Shown here piece by piece: positions 20,985 to 30,479 of a stretch of DNA of 64,000 nt. Within the stretch, counting starts at the first letter, position 1, and each line of letters opens with the position of its first letter. The translations under genes and the position numbers were made by a program. The notes under the pieces were generated by a model. That model searched no databases. It was not told the origin of the DNA and saw nothing but the letters and a program-made list of their open reading frames with translations. This DNA is from Shinisaurus crocodilurus (lineage: Eukaryota > Chordata > Lepidosauria > Squamata > Shinisauridae): NCBI GenBank assembly GCA_021292165.1, contig CM037880.1:224036467-224100466 (forward strand). The letters are read 5' to 3'.

Positions 20985-23900
20985 GTAAGAACTGGGGAAA
21001 GGAGGAGAAATTTAGGGCATGGGTGTAGGCCAGTTCCAGACCCAAACTGTCCTCCTGCAGTGGAGTGCTCCTATTCCTTCCCAGTTTGGTGGTATATATA
21101 TGCTGTTCTTGTGACAGTAAAACTCTGATAGTCGCAGGTTAAGCAACAGAGAGTCAGCGTGGCATAGCTGGATTCCTTGCAGGAAAAAGGCTCCTGTATC
21201 TGACTTTTAAAGCTTGATCTCTGTACTGATATCTAGAGGCTGTATGTGCAGGAGTAGATAATGATAGGGTGAGAGTAAGAGGAAGATGGTCGCTTTCAAG
21301 CCTGCATCCTACAGAAAAATCCTTAACCAGGATAGATCTGAGATTTCAACACATAGTCAACAACATTGCTTCCATGACCAGAAATGAAGGTAAATTCTGC
21401 ACAATTTTCAAAGGAATGATTTCCATTCAAAATTGAAAGAGCGAGGCAGCCCACCAACTGTGCCAGGTGTATACCACCATAAGTAACCTTAACATCCTTT
21501 GAGCTTCTAGCAGGGCTTTTTTTCTGGTGGAACTCACCGGAACTGAGTTCCAGCACCTTTTCTTCTATTAATTACATTACAATTTAATCGCCATCTACTC
21601 CCGAGGAAATGTAATCCAAGAGTTCCGGTACCCTTTTCTCCAGAAAAAAAGTACTGGCTTCTAGTATAGTTAAATTCTCAATATCGTGTACCCCTCATAG
21701 CCTAGATCAGGGGTTCTCAACCTGGGGCCATATGGCCCCCAGGGCCCCCCAGGATATTCCAAGGGGGCCACAGGTGAAAATCACTTAAAAATCACACCCA
21801 CAGCCATGAAGGTTAAACAATTAAAACAGTATAGAGCCTCACTCCAGTATAGATGTCCTTGGGTCAAGTGAATATTTTACTTTTTCATTTCAGTGTTCCT
21901 ATCTCACTTTTCCAGAAAAATAGCCTGGAAAACCAACTTAGTATAAAATAGTTTAACAATTGGCTCTGCAATAACCAAGAGCAGGGAATAATAAGTACTC
22001 CAGAATAATAAGTACTCCGGATTAATAGAAATGGATCAGGCCTTTCCCCCACCATCATCTTGGTCATCTGAAAAATGCAAACCGCAATATGAAGAATGTT
22101 CAGAAGCAGGCAGCAGTCTCAGCCCACCTCCATAATAATCACATGGCCAGTATAATCATATATTTGGGACTCACAAATGCTCACAACACAGTATATGAGC
22201 TTTTGAGATATACCGAAATCTTCATCAGGTTGGATGCTTATGGGGAAAAAAAGCAAGGGAACGGTAATCTTTCCGGTGGTAGAGTGCCAAGCCAACATTC
22301 TTCAGAAGGAGCCCTTCCATTCTGGTTTCTTTGCCTCTGCACAATCCTCGCTACCACTCCCCAACCATCTCCACTGATACTGGGGGTGTCCACTGCCCCA
22401 ACGGTTTTGCATATTCTCCCCCCCCCTTCTCTTGCAGTCCCTGTGCTTGCCCAGAGAATCAGGGCCCATGCCAGCCCTCTAATGACAACATTCCTCCTCC
22501 CCGCCCCACTTTCTTTCCATCACGCTATGTCTCCAGTTCGGAACTTGGCCCGAGGACGTCCAGCCTTTCAGTCCTCCATCTACAGAAACCCATGCAATCC
22601 AGTGGCAGGAAAAGCCGTGGATGGGGATTGTAGTGGGGACTACCATAGACCCTGCAGCTGCAGCCACACCAACCTGGACAAGGAGCCCTGGTGGTACGTG
22701 GACTTGGGCGATTCGTACAACATCTCTGCCGTGGTGGTAAAAAACCGTGAGGACTGCTGTGAAAAAAGACTCCAGGGAGCCCAGATCCGTGTCGGATACT
22801 CTGTGGCTAATGCTGCCAAACAGAGCCACCTGTAAGTTCAAGTTCTCCCACCCCTCCCTTGCTCGCCGTATTCATAATTGGGGCAAGGCTGGGGAAAAGG
22901 TCCTTCCCATCATTTCAAGGAATATACTTCTAGGTGGAAAAGTGACTCTGATCCACACCAGGAGCTGGAAACCGGGATGGCGCCAGCGGGTGATTCCAGA
23001 GTCTAGGCCTGGGCTGCTTCCAGTGAGGCTGTAACTGTGCAACTACCCTGCCTCATTCGCAGAATTTTGCAAGGGATTCAGATGACATTTTACAAGGGAT
23101 GCAGTGACATTGTCATGCATTTGTAACCAACCCGTGTTTTCCTACTGCGTCTTCTCACATTTTTCTTACCAGGGATGGGGACTCGGACTCGAGGACTCGA
23201 CTCGTGAGTCGGACTGAGTCCCCCCTCTGACTCGACTCGGACTCGAGTCCCAATATTTTTAATGGGACTCGAGACTCGACTCGGGACTCGAGACCAAGGA
23301 CTCGTCAACATCCCTGGGCTGTTGACGAGTCTTCCGGCTGTGCCAGAAGGAGCGCGATCACCGGTGAAGAGCGCATGGAAGCGAGGCGCGCCGCTGCTCG
23401 GCCACTATGGACAGCTACCAGGAGCGCAGCCCCAACGATGTGTTGAGATTTATTTTGATTGATGTGTTGTTGTGGGGGGTTTGGGTTAGGGTCAGACATT
23501 TTGGGTTTGGCTGCCTCTGCCTGCCTGTTTGGGGTTCCCTGCCTCCTCTGCCTGCCTGGTTATTTTGGGTTTGTCTGCCTGGTCTGTTCTTGCCAAAATC
23601 AGTTGCAGAGTTTTGAAATAAAAAGACACACTTGTGCCTAGAATTTATTTAAGCCACACATCTGAAGTAGCCTTATTTTGTTGGGGGGAAACCCCATTGA
23701 TTTAATAGGGACTCGTGGAGTCAGCTTTGGGAGTGACTCGTGACTCGTGAGTCACCATTTTGGAGCAAGGACTCGGACTCGAGACTCGGGTCCAAAGACT
23801 CGTGACTCGACTCGTGACTCGAGACCAAGGACTCTTCAACATCCCTGTTTCTTACTGGAGAAAATCCTCCATCTGGAAGCACCCTAATTGGTAGCCACAG

Positions 23901-24222
23901 TTAGCCCATCCTATCAGAGACTTTAGGCACATCAGCAGCTGTCTGTGGGAGAGAAACATGTCATGCCCTGTTAGTACTATTAGGAACGTCAGAGGGCATT
24001 CACCCACCACTTAGATCGAGCTATTCAGAATTGCTGCCAACCCACGGCTGAAATTCTTTGTCTCTCTGCAGCTGTGGGACCATCACAGACACCCGGCCGG
24101 GCTCCATCAGTACCATCAGTTGCAACTGGCACAAGGGCCGCTATGTGAGCGTCCACATCCCTTATCGGAGTGAATACCTGACGCTGTGTGAGCTGGAGGT
24201 CTATGGTGTAAAGTGCCCCTGA
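20894..24222 (+). CDS. F-type (fucose-binding) lectin, gene 1, spliced
   Basis: Predicted secreted F-type lectin, joined from coding exons 20894-20984, 22537-22831 and 24072-24222 (178 aa). Residues 1-20 form a signal peptide (LLLALALLAG core, cut near GEA/QSC). Residues about 31-178 form the F-type lectin (fucolectin) fold. H74, R101, D103 and R108 fit HX26RXDX4R/K, the known fucose-binding signature, and C104-C105 is the vicinal pair typical of eel agglutinin. Mature size (about 158 aa) equals a single-domain lectin. All junctions are GT-AG, with phases 1 and 2. The ATG is 1 base after a splice acceptor, so a non-coding 5' exon should exist. Introns hold a MITE (21511-21656), a hAT end (21713) and a hAT copy (23170-23847). 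It has C50 and C70, absent in gene 2. The role is inferred to be glycan recognition or innate defence. Function is not proven by sequence. Confidence 0.9.
21511..21656. mobile_element. hAT-type MITE in gene 1 intron 1
   Basis: Ends CAGGGCTTTTTTTCTGG and CCAGAAAAAAAGTACTG are imperfect inverted repeats, bracketed by a perfect 8-bp duplication GCTTCTAG (21503-21510 and 21657-21664). Confidence 0.88.
21713..21790 (+). mobile_element. hAT MITE 5' end, partial
   Basis: CAGGGGTTCTCAACCTGGGG is a classic hAT terminal sequence. I find no matching right end, so the copy is truncated or too decayed. It lies in gene 1 intron 1. Confidence 0.5.
22537..22831 (+). CDS. Lectin gene 1, central lectin-domain exon
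   Basis: 295 nt, acceptor TCTCCAG before 22537 and donor GTAAGT after 22831. It encodes 'NLARGRPAFQSS', 'PWWYVDLGD' and 'KNREDCC', including all four signature residues. The reading frame stays open further upstream (22089), but the acceptor position and the gene 2 alignment place the exon start at 22537. Confidence 0.92.
23170..23847 (+). mobile_element. ACTCG-rich hAT element, copy A (in gene 1 intron 2)
   Basis: 678 bp, ends CAGGGATG/CATCCCTG, perfect 8-bp duplication TTTCTTAC (23162-23169, 23848-23855). Both ends carry dense GACTC/CTCGA arrays. The middle keeps a short transposase relic ('MDSYQERSPNDVLRFIL', 23407 onward) that breaks off where copy D continues. It sits in the intron between the central and last exons of lectin gene 1. 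Confidence 0.93.
24072..24222 (+). CDS. Lectin gene 1, last exon
   Basis: Acceptor CTCTGCAG precedes 24072. It encodes 'CGTITDTRPGSISTI', 'GRYVSVHIP' and 'LCELEVYGVKCP', ending TGA at 24220-24222. This is the C-terminal beta-sandwich part of the F-type domain. Confidence 0.92.
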
Positions 24223-24256
24223 ACGTCAGCGATGCATCTTTTGTTTGTGGGTGGCA

Positions 24257-24262
24257 ATTAAA
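24257..24262 (+). promoter_or_regulatory. Poly(A) signal variant of lectin gene 1
   Basis: ATTAAA lies 35 bases after the stop codon. This is the common variant signal and implies a very short 3' UTR, as in gene 2. Confidence 0.6.
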
Positions 24263-24830
24263 TCCTCCTCCTCCTCAACTTATTTGTATGCCACTTTTCC
24301 AAGTTAAACCATGCTGAAAGCGACTGACAGTAACATCAGAAAAAAGAATGCATCATAAAATTAGGCAATATTTTCCAGTAATTCTCTTACAATTACAAGT
24401 GGTAACAAAATCTGAGTAGTGTCAGTGATGGTTCTCCAATAAACCTCCTCTGTGCAAGCTTCTGTTGTCTCTCCAATTTCTTGGCCAGGCCCCAGGAGAT
24501 CAAGGCCTGGATTCCTTGAGAATCCACCACAGACAAAAGTGGGCTTCCCCTGTCCCTGTCTTGGTTAATAACTCCGTAGCTGTATTGCCTGATCCCTGAA
24601 GAAACTACCAGCGTACTAAATATATAGTATTTACCAGCGTACTAAATATATAGTTAAAAAATGAAGTAGCGGAACCCAAAATTCATGTTTGGTTAAAGGC
24701 TGAAAAGCTTGAAAACTTTTGGTCTTGCTAGCCCACCTCATGGCCAGCCTCCATAAATTGTAAACAAGAAGTGTTGTTTTGGGGAACCAGAAGGTGAGCA
24801 GAAACCAAGCAGAAGTTGTTCAGTGAAGGG

Positions 24831-25515
24831 CAGGGATGGGGACTCGGACTCGAGGACTCGACTCGTGAGTTGGACTGAGTCCCCCCTCTGACTCGAGTCG
24901 GACTCGAGTCCCAATATTTTTAATGGGACTCGAGACTCGACTCGGGACTCGAGACCAAGGACTCGTCAACATCCCTGCTTGATGCCACCTGCAGGTGCTG
25001 TCTGGACCTAGTTGCAGTAACAATCCAAGTTTATTTTTTAAAATCATTTTACTAATGTAACCTTTCAGACATTTTGGGTTTGGCTGCCTCTGCCTGCCTG
25101 TCTGGGGTTCCCTGCCTCCTCTGCCTGCCTGGTCTCTTCTTAACCAGTTCCACAGTTTGAATTGTCCAAGACAAAGGCCTCTGCCTGCCTGTTTTGGGGT
25201 TCCCTGCCTGGTTATTTTGGGTTTGTCTGCCTGGTCTGTTCTTGTCAAAATCAGTGGCAGAGTTTTGAGATAAAAAGGCACACTTGTGCCTAGAATTTAT
25301 TTAAGCCACACATCTGAAGTAGCCTTATTTTGTTGGGGAAAAACCCCATTGATTTTAATAGGGACTCGTGGAGTCAGCTTTGGGAGTGACTCGGGATTCG
25401 GGACTCGGGTGAGTCACCATTTTGGACCAAGGACTCAGACTCGGACTCAAGACTCGGGTCCAAAGACTCGTGACTCGACTCATGACTCGAGACCAAGGAC
25501 TCTTCAACATCCCTG
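24831..25515 (+). mobile_element. ACTCG-rich hAT element, copy B
   Basis: 685 bp, same ends as copy A, with perfect duplication GTGAAGGG (24823-24830, 25516-25523). The interior lacks the transposase relic but has a longer CTGCCTGCCTG-rich 3' region and AATTTATTTAAGCC. Confidence 0.93.
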
Positions 25516-25544
25516 GTGAAGGGTGCACCATTAACAAAGAGGAA

Positions 25545-27144
25545 ACAAAGAAGGCTGGGTGGGACAGGCCAGTGCCTGGGGGCTCTTGCCTCAGCCGAAT
25601 CAGTTTAGTGACTGACTGGTGGTCTGCTGCAGCTACTTGCAGGAAGGAGAAAGTGTCCTTCCCGCACAAGGCCCTTTTAGAAGAGTGGAGGCACTGCTAT
25701 TTCACGATCAGCTGGCAGTGGAATTACAACAGGCAGAGGGGGTCTCATGTGGTTCTTAAAACAGCACCATGTAATTCCCCTGACAATCCCACAATGCCCA
25801 TCCCCAGAGGAAAGATCCAAAGCTCAGAAGATTAAAGTTTAGTTCAGTGGGCTTACTCCTTAGAACGTGCAATGATCAATCGGCACAGCTCTTCCGAGTT
25901 GAGTCACCTCCCACCCCAAGTGGCTCCTGGTTCTTCCTGTGTATCGCCCCCTAAATAAGTTTGGGGTCAGCATCTTTCTCTTTCCCTGAGTACTGCATGT
26001 CTGAACCCTGTCCCATGGTTTGAACCACCTCAGAGGGTGCTGGTAGGGGAAGTGGAGTTTCTTAATATGTTACCTGTGGTTTTTACCGTTTGATTCTTTC
26101 CTCATGGGGCAAAAACCACAGCCACCTCTCATCAGTTTCCTTTCAACATGGAACTTCTCCCTTGCCAACCTGCCCAGTCACTGAGGTCATCGGAGGACAT
26201 TCTCCTGGTGGTTCATCACTCCAGAATCTGCCTAGATGTGGAGCGCTGTGCAAATGCTCTCATGAAAAAAGCATAGACCTGTACGGGTCTCTAAGTCACA
26301 AGTCACGTTCAGGCAGTTTCTCTCACTTCCAGGCCCCCAGTGGACTGTGGTCCAGCCATTCAGTGCGTACAGGCATCGCTCTTAGCAAAGCCACGATGGT
26401 GGGCCTTTTTAACATTGGGCTTAAGGAGCAACTAGGCAGCCATGGCTTCACTGCCACTGCCACCAAAGGTGGAAAAGCAATGATGTGGGCTATACCACCC
26501 TGCCATCAGATGTAACAAAACCATGGAGCTAATGATGCTACTGTTCCATGTTTAAAGTCTTGTGGCCTAAATCTATGGAACTCCCTGCCACAATTTTTAA
26601 AAATATAGTTCTAAAGTAGGTCTAACAGATAGGGAATGCGGTATCACCTATAAGATCTTTAAGTACTGCCACCAAAAGAAACCCTTTGTACCTTATAGAG
26701 CTCAGTTGTCTGGCTCAAATGTCATTGTTGTCATAGGCATGGGACTGAAACCAGCATTAGAGACAAGATGAAGGAAACACAGATGTTTCTTCAGGGAATT
26801 GTTTACTAAAGGGAATAAACTCTCACTCTTCAAACAAGAAGTTAAGACTGCTTAAATGTGCTTCTCTGCTTGGTTGCCACGCCTAATATTTGAGAGAGCC
26901 TTCCCCTGTGACTAAGGTCTCAGTAGCTTTCCCCTCAGACAAGATTTCCCTGAACGCCACCCCAACCAGTTCCTCACAAGCAGAAATAGATGCTGTGCTC
27001 GAGTATTCCTCTGCCTCCACTCTTCCTGCTTCTTCCGGTTTCTATGAGGATTCAGATGTTTCAGGGACAACTTGCTGAAGTTCCCCTTGGTCAGAGCTCT
27101 ACCTGAAACCTTCTGCTGTGTACTTGTAAAGCTTCACCAACACC
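25545..27144. repeat. Repeat 'R', copy 3 (longest)
   Basis: Contains the 5' section shared with copy 4 (30480 onward) and the 3' section shared with copies 1 and 2. The open frame 26090-26515 is again 141 codons. No motif lets me assign a class. The right end is cut by CR1 at 27145. Confidence 0.75.
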
Positions 27145-27969
27145 TGCTCAGTGCAGGAATCCAGGTCAAAGCATCCCCTGACAGATGTCTGTCCAGCTGC
27201 ACCTTGAATGCCTCCAGATTGGGAGAGCCCACCACCTCCCTAGGTAGTTGGTTCCATTGTCTTATTGCTCTGACAGTCAGGAATTTTTTCCTGATGTTCA
27301 GGTGGAATCTGGGTTCCTGTCACTTGAGCCCATTATTCCGTGTCCTGCAAACTGGGATGATCGAGAAGAGATCCTGGCCCTCCTCTGTGTGACATCCCTT
27401 CAAGTACTGGAAGAGTGCGATCATATCTCCCCTCAGTCTCCTCTTCTGAAGGCTAAACATGCCCAGTTCTTTTAGTCTCTCCTCATAGGGCCTTGTTTCC
27501 AGTCCCTTTATCATCTTTGTTGCCCTCCTCTGAACCCTCTCCAGTTTGTCTATGTCCTTCTTAAAGTGTGGTGCCCAGAACTGGACGCAGTACTCAAGAT
27601 GAGGCCTGACCAGTGCCGAGTAAAGAGGAATGATCACTTCCCGCGATTTGGAAGCTATACTTCTATTAATGCAGCCCAAAATAGCATTTGCCTTCTTTGC
27701 AGCCACATCACATTGCTGGCTCATATTCAGTTTGTGATCTACCACAATTCCAAGATCCTTCTCACTTGTAGTATTGTTGAGCCAAGTGTCCCCCCATTCT
27801 GAAACTCTGCATTTGGTTTCCTCTCCCTAGGTGCAGCATTTGGCATTTGGTTTCCTCTCCCTAGGTGCAGCATTTGGCATTTATCCCTATTAAATTTCAT
27901 TCTGTTGTTTTTGGCCCAGCGCTCCAGCCTATCGAGGTCACTTTGAATTTTGTTTCTGTCTTCCAGAGT

Positions 27970-29769
27970 CATCAGGCGATCACTCGTGACCGAGTAAGAT
28001 TGTCTTCCGGGATAAAAGGAGGAAATTCTAAAGAAGATTGTGTAGACTCTAGCGATGGGTCCGTAAGTGACTGTGGAGGCCAATTCTAGATCCACACAGC
28101 TTCCCACAGTGAGGACACAGGTTACCAGATAGAAGATGGTCCTGTAAAGGGTTCATTTGACGTGCTTTTCGCTTAGCACGTTTCTCCCTTTCACCTTGCA
28201 CTCGGGCTTCTTCAAAGTCCATGGAACCTTTGTGAAAGGCCAACCTCCATTTAGATCGTTCATGGGCCAGAGCTTCCCAGTTTTCGATGTTTATATTGCA
28301 TTTTTTTAGATTAGCCTTATGAACATCTTTAAACCTCTTATATTGACCACCGATATTCCGCTTTCCATCCTTGAGTTGGGAGTAAAGTAACTGCTTTGGG
28401 AGACGGCAGTCAGGCATTCGAACAACATGACCGGTCCACTGAAGTTGGCGTTGAAGGATCATTTTTTCAATGCTAGTAGTCTTTGCTTCTTCCAGTACAC
28501 TGACATTTGTTCGCCTATCTTCCCAAGTAATTTGCAGGATTTTCCGGAGGCAACGTTGATGAAACCTTTCAAGGAGGTGGAAGTGACGTTTATAGATAGT
28601 CCATGTTTCGCAGGCATACAATAAAGTTGGTAATACAATGGCTTCATAAACCAGTGTTTTGGTCTTCTTACAAATATCCCGATCCTCGAACACTCTATGT
28701 TTCATTCGAGAAAATGCGGCACTTGCGGAGCTCAGACGATGCTGGATTTCACTGTCGATGTTAGCTGTAACAGAAAGATAGCTGCCAAGATAGAGAAAAT
28801 GATCGACATTTTCCAGTATTGTCCCGCCAAGCTGGATAGATGGCATCACCAAAGGATTGGCTTGCACTTGCTGATGAAGCACTTTGGTTTTTTTGATGTT
28901 AAGTGAGAGACCAAGTTTTTCGTATGCTTCTGCAAAAGCATTTAGGATAGTTTGGAGATCATCCTCTGAATGTGCGGAGACCACATTATCATCAGCATAC
29001 TGAAGTTCCACAACGGAGGTTGTAATTACCTTACTTTTTGCTTTCAGCCTGCTGAGATTAAAAAGCTTTCCATCTGTTCGATATATAATTCCCACACCAG
29101 TGGGAAGTTTCCCCTTGACAAGATGTAAAACCATGGCGATGAAAATGGCAAATAATGTTGGGGCGATAACACATCCCTGTTTAACACCTGATCCCACTTT
29201 AAATGGAGCACCATGAGAGCCGTTGTTGTCCAAAACCGTTGCCGTCATGTTGTCATGGAGAAGTCGCAAGATATTCACAAATTTATTGGGGCATCCAATT
29301 TTCATAAGGATAGTCCAGAGAGCTGTACGGTCTACAGTATCAAAGGCCTTAGCCAAATCGATAAATGCCATATAAAGGGGTTGATTTTGCTCCCGGCATT
29401 TTTCTTGGAGCTGACGTGCAGTAAAAATCATGTCTACTGTCCCTCTAGAGGGGCGGAAACCATATTGAGTTTCAGGGAGGATCTCTTCTGAAATAGATAG
29501 AAGACGGTTTGCGAGAATCCTAGCAAATATTTTACCTGCGGTTGCTAAGAGAGAAATGCCCCGATAGTTTCCACAGTCTGTTCTATCACCCTTCTTAAAG
29601 AGGGTGATAATTATGGCATCCCTGAAGTCTTCTGGGATCTCTTCTCTTATCCAGATTTTTTCGATGAGTTTATGAAGATGTTGTACAAGTTCGGGGCCCC
29701 CTTCTTTAAAGATTTCAGCAGGAATCCCATCTGGTCCACTAGCTTTGTTGTTCTTCATTTGATTAATGG
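27970..29769 (-). mobile_element. RTE-like LINE nested in CR1, 5' truncated
   Basis: 1,800 bp flanked by the perfect 10-bp duplication CTTCCAGAGT (27960-27969, 29770-29779). It encodes RT blocks 'NKASGPDGIPAEIFK', 'YGFRPSRGTVDMIF', 'MAFIDLAKAFDTVDR', 'SGVKQGCVIAPTLF' and 'LQYADDNVV', then a long C-terminal region ending in a zinc-finger-like CPHCGKLCGSRIGLHSHLRT. The clade is probably RTE or RTE-X-like. The frame is intact over the whole truncated copy, so the insertion is recent. Confidence 0.85.
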
Positions 29770-30109
29770 CTTCCAGAGTATTAGCTGTTCCACCCAACTT
29801 TGTGTCATCTGAAAATTTGATAAGCATCCCCTGTACCTCCTCATCCAAGTCATTAATTAAAATGTTGAAGAGCACTGGGCCCAGGACCGAGCCCTGTGGT
29901 ACCCCGCTCGTTACCTCTCCCCAGTTTGAGAAGGAACCATTGATAAGCACCCTTTGAGTCCAATTCTGTAGCCAATTGTGGATCCACCTGATAGTTGTTC
30001 CATCTAGCCCACTTTTAGCTAGCTTGCTAATCAGGATATCATGAGGCACTTTGTCGAAAGCTTTGCTGAAGTCCAGATATATGATGTCCACAGCATTCCC
30101 ACAGTCCAC
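28049..30109 (-). CDS. Chimeric CR1/RTE-like reverse transcriptase ORF
   Basis: A 686-codon uninterrupted frame. Residues 1 to about 110 are CR1 RT (palm start, 'FDKVPHDIL', 'QGSVLGPVLFN'). Residues about 114 to 686 are the nested RTE-like RT plus its C-terminal zinc-finger-like tail. It is not one gene: the junction coincides with the 10-bp target duplication at 29770-29779 and the frame match is chance. RTE-like YADD is present. There is no endonuclease domain, because of 5' truncation, so autonomous activity is unlikely. Confidence 0.85.
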   Translation of the reverse strand: MDCGNAVDIIYLDFSKAFDKVPHDILISKLAKSGLDGTTIRWIHNWLQNWTQRVLINGSFSNWGEVTSGVPQGSVLGPVLFNILINDLDEEVQGMLIKFSDDTKLGGTANTLEAINQMKNNKASGPDGIPAEIFKEGGPELVQHLHKLIEKIWIREEIPEDFRDAIIITLFKKGDRTDCGNYRGISLLATAGKIFARILANRLLSISEEILPETQYGFRPSRGTVDMIFTARQLQEKCREQNQPLYMAFIDLAKAFDTVDRTALWTILMKIGCPNKFVNILRLLHDNMTATVLDNNGSHGAPFKVGSGVKQGCVIAPTLFAIFIAMVLHLVKGKLPTGVGIIYRTDGKLFNLSRLKAKSKVITTSVVELQYADDNVVSAHSEDDLQTILNAFAEAYEKLGLSLNIKKTKVLHQQVQANPLVMPSIQLGGTILENVDHFLYLGSYLSVTANIDSEIQHRLSSASAAFSRMKHRVFEDRDICKKTKTLVYEAIVLPTLLYACETWTIYKRHFHLLERFHQRCLRKILQITWEDRRTNVSVLEEAKTTSIEKMILQRQLQWTGHVVRMPDCRLPKQLLYSQLKDGKRNIGGQYKRFKDVHKANLKKCNINIENWEALAHERSKWRLAFHKGSMDFEEARVQGEREKRAKRKARQMNPLQDHLLSGNLCPHCGKLCGSRIGLHSHLRTHR

Positions 30110-30168
30110 AAGGGAGGTTACCCGATCAAAAAATGAGATCAGATTAGTCTGGCAGGATTTGTCCTTTC

Positions 30169-30470
30169 AGAGCTCCTCACAATCCCCTTTTGTTTTCACA
30201 GCCCAAAATAATTTGGTGTCATCAGCAAACCTGGCCACTTCACTGCTCACTCCTGATTCCAGATCATTTATGAATAAGCTGAAAAGCACTGGTCCCAATA
30301 CAAATCCCTGTGGGACCCCGCTATTTCCATCCCTCCATTGGGAGGATTTACCGTTTATTCCTGCCCTCTGCTTCCTGTGCTTTAACCAGTTACTGATCCA
30401 TAAGAGGACCTCCCCTCTTATTCCATGACTGCAAAATTTGCTGAGGAACATCGGACGAGAAAAGGAAGTG
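30169..30470 (-). mobile_element. CR1 RT fragment, second subfamily
   Basis: Minus-strand frame 30451-30167 gives 'GEVLLWISNWLKHRKQRAGI', 'NSGVPQGFVLGPVLFSLFIN' and 'RFADDTKLF'. This is CR1 RT core, but a different copy from the one at 27145-30168. Truncated at both ends. Confidence 0.82.
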
Positions 30471-30479
30471 CTCTTGCAT

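Larger units (their letters stand above)
27145..30168 (-). mobile_element. CR1 LINE, minus strand, split by an RTE-like LINE
   Basis: The CR1 RT begins on the right ('DIIYLDFSKAFDKVPHDILI', 'SGVPQGSVLGPVLFN') and breaks at 29779, where the CR1 'NTLE' codons meet a foreign LINE. It resumes at 27969 ('DRNKIQSDLDRLERWAKNN') and continues through '[18 protein letters not shown]' (27745-27320). The duplicated decamer CTTCCAGAGT flanks the insert. The far 3' tail is missing. Confidence 0.88.

Noticed and set aside
22089..22536. N-terminal extension of the lectin exon by the longer open frame
   Set aside because: The upstream part has no counterpart in gene 2. A good acceptor at 22535-22536 and phase agreement with the first coding exon place the exon start at 22537.
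23170..23310. ACTCG arrays as satellite DNA or a CRISPR-like array
   Set aside because: Units are not evenly spaced and the arrays always end at CAGGGATG/CATCCCTG with 8-bp duplications, so they are transposon ends.
28049..30109. Single large reverse-transcriptase gene of 686 aa
   Set aside because: The frame crosses a CR1/RTE-like junction marked by a 10-bp target duplication. It is two elements read in one frame by chance.
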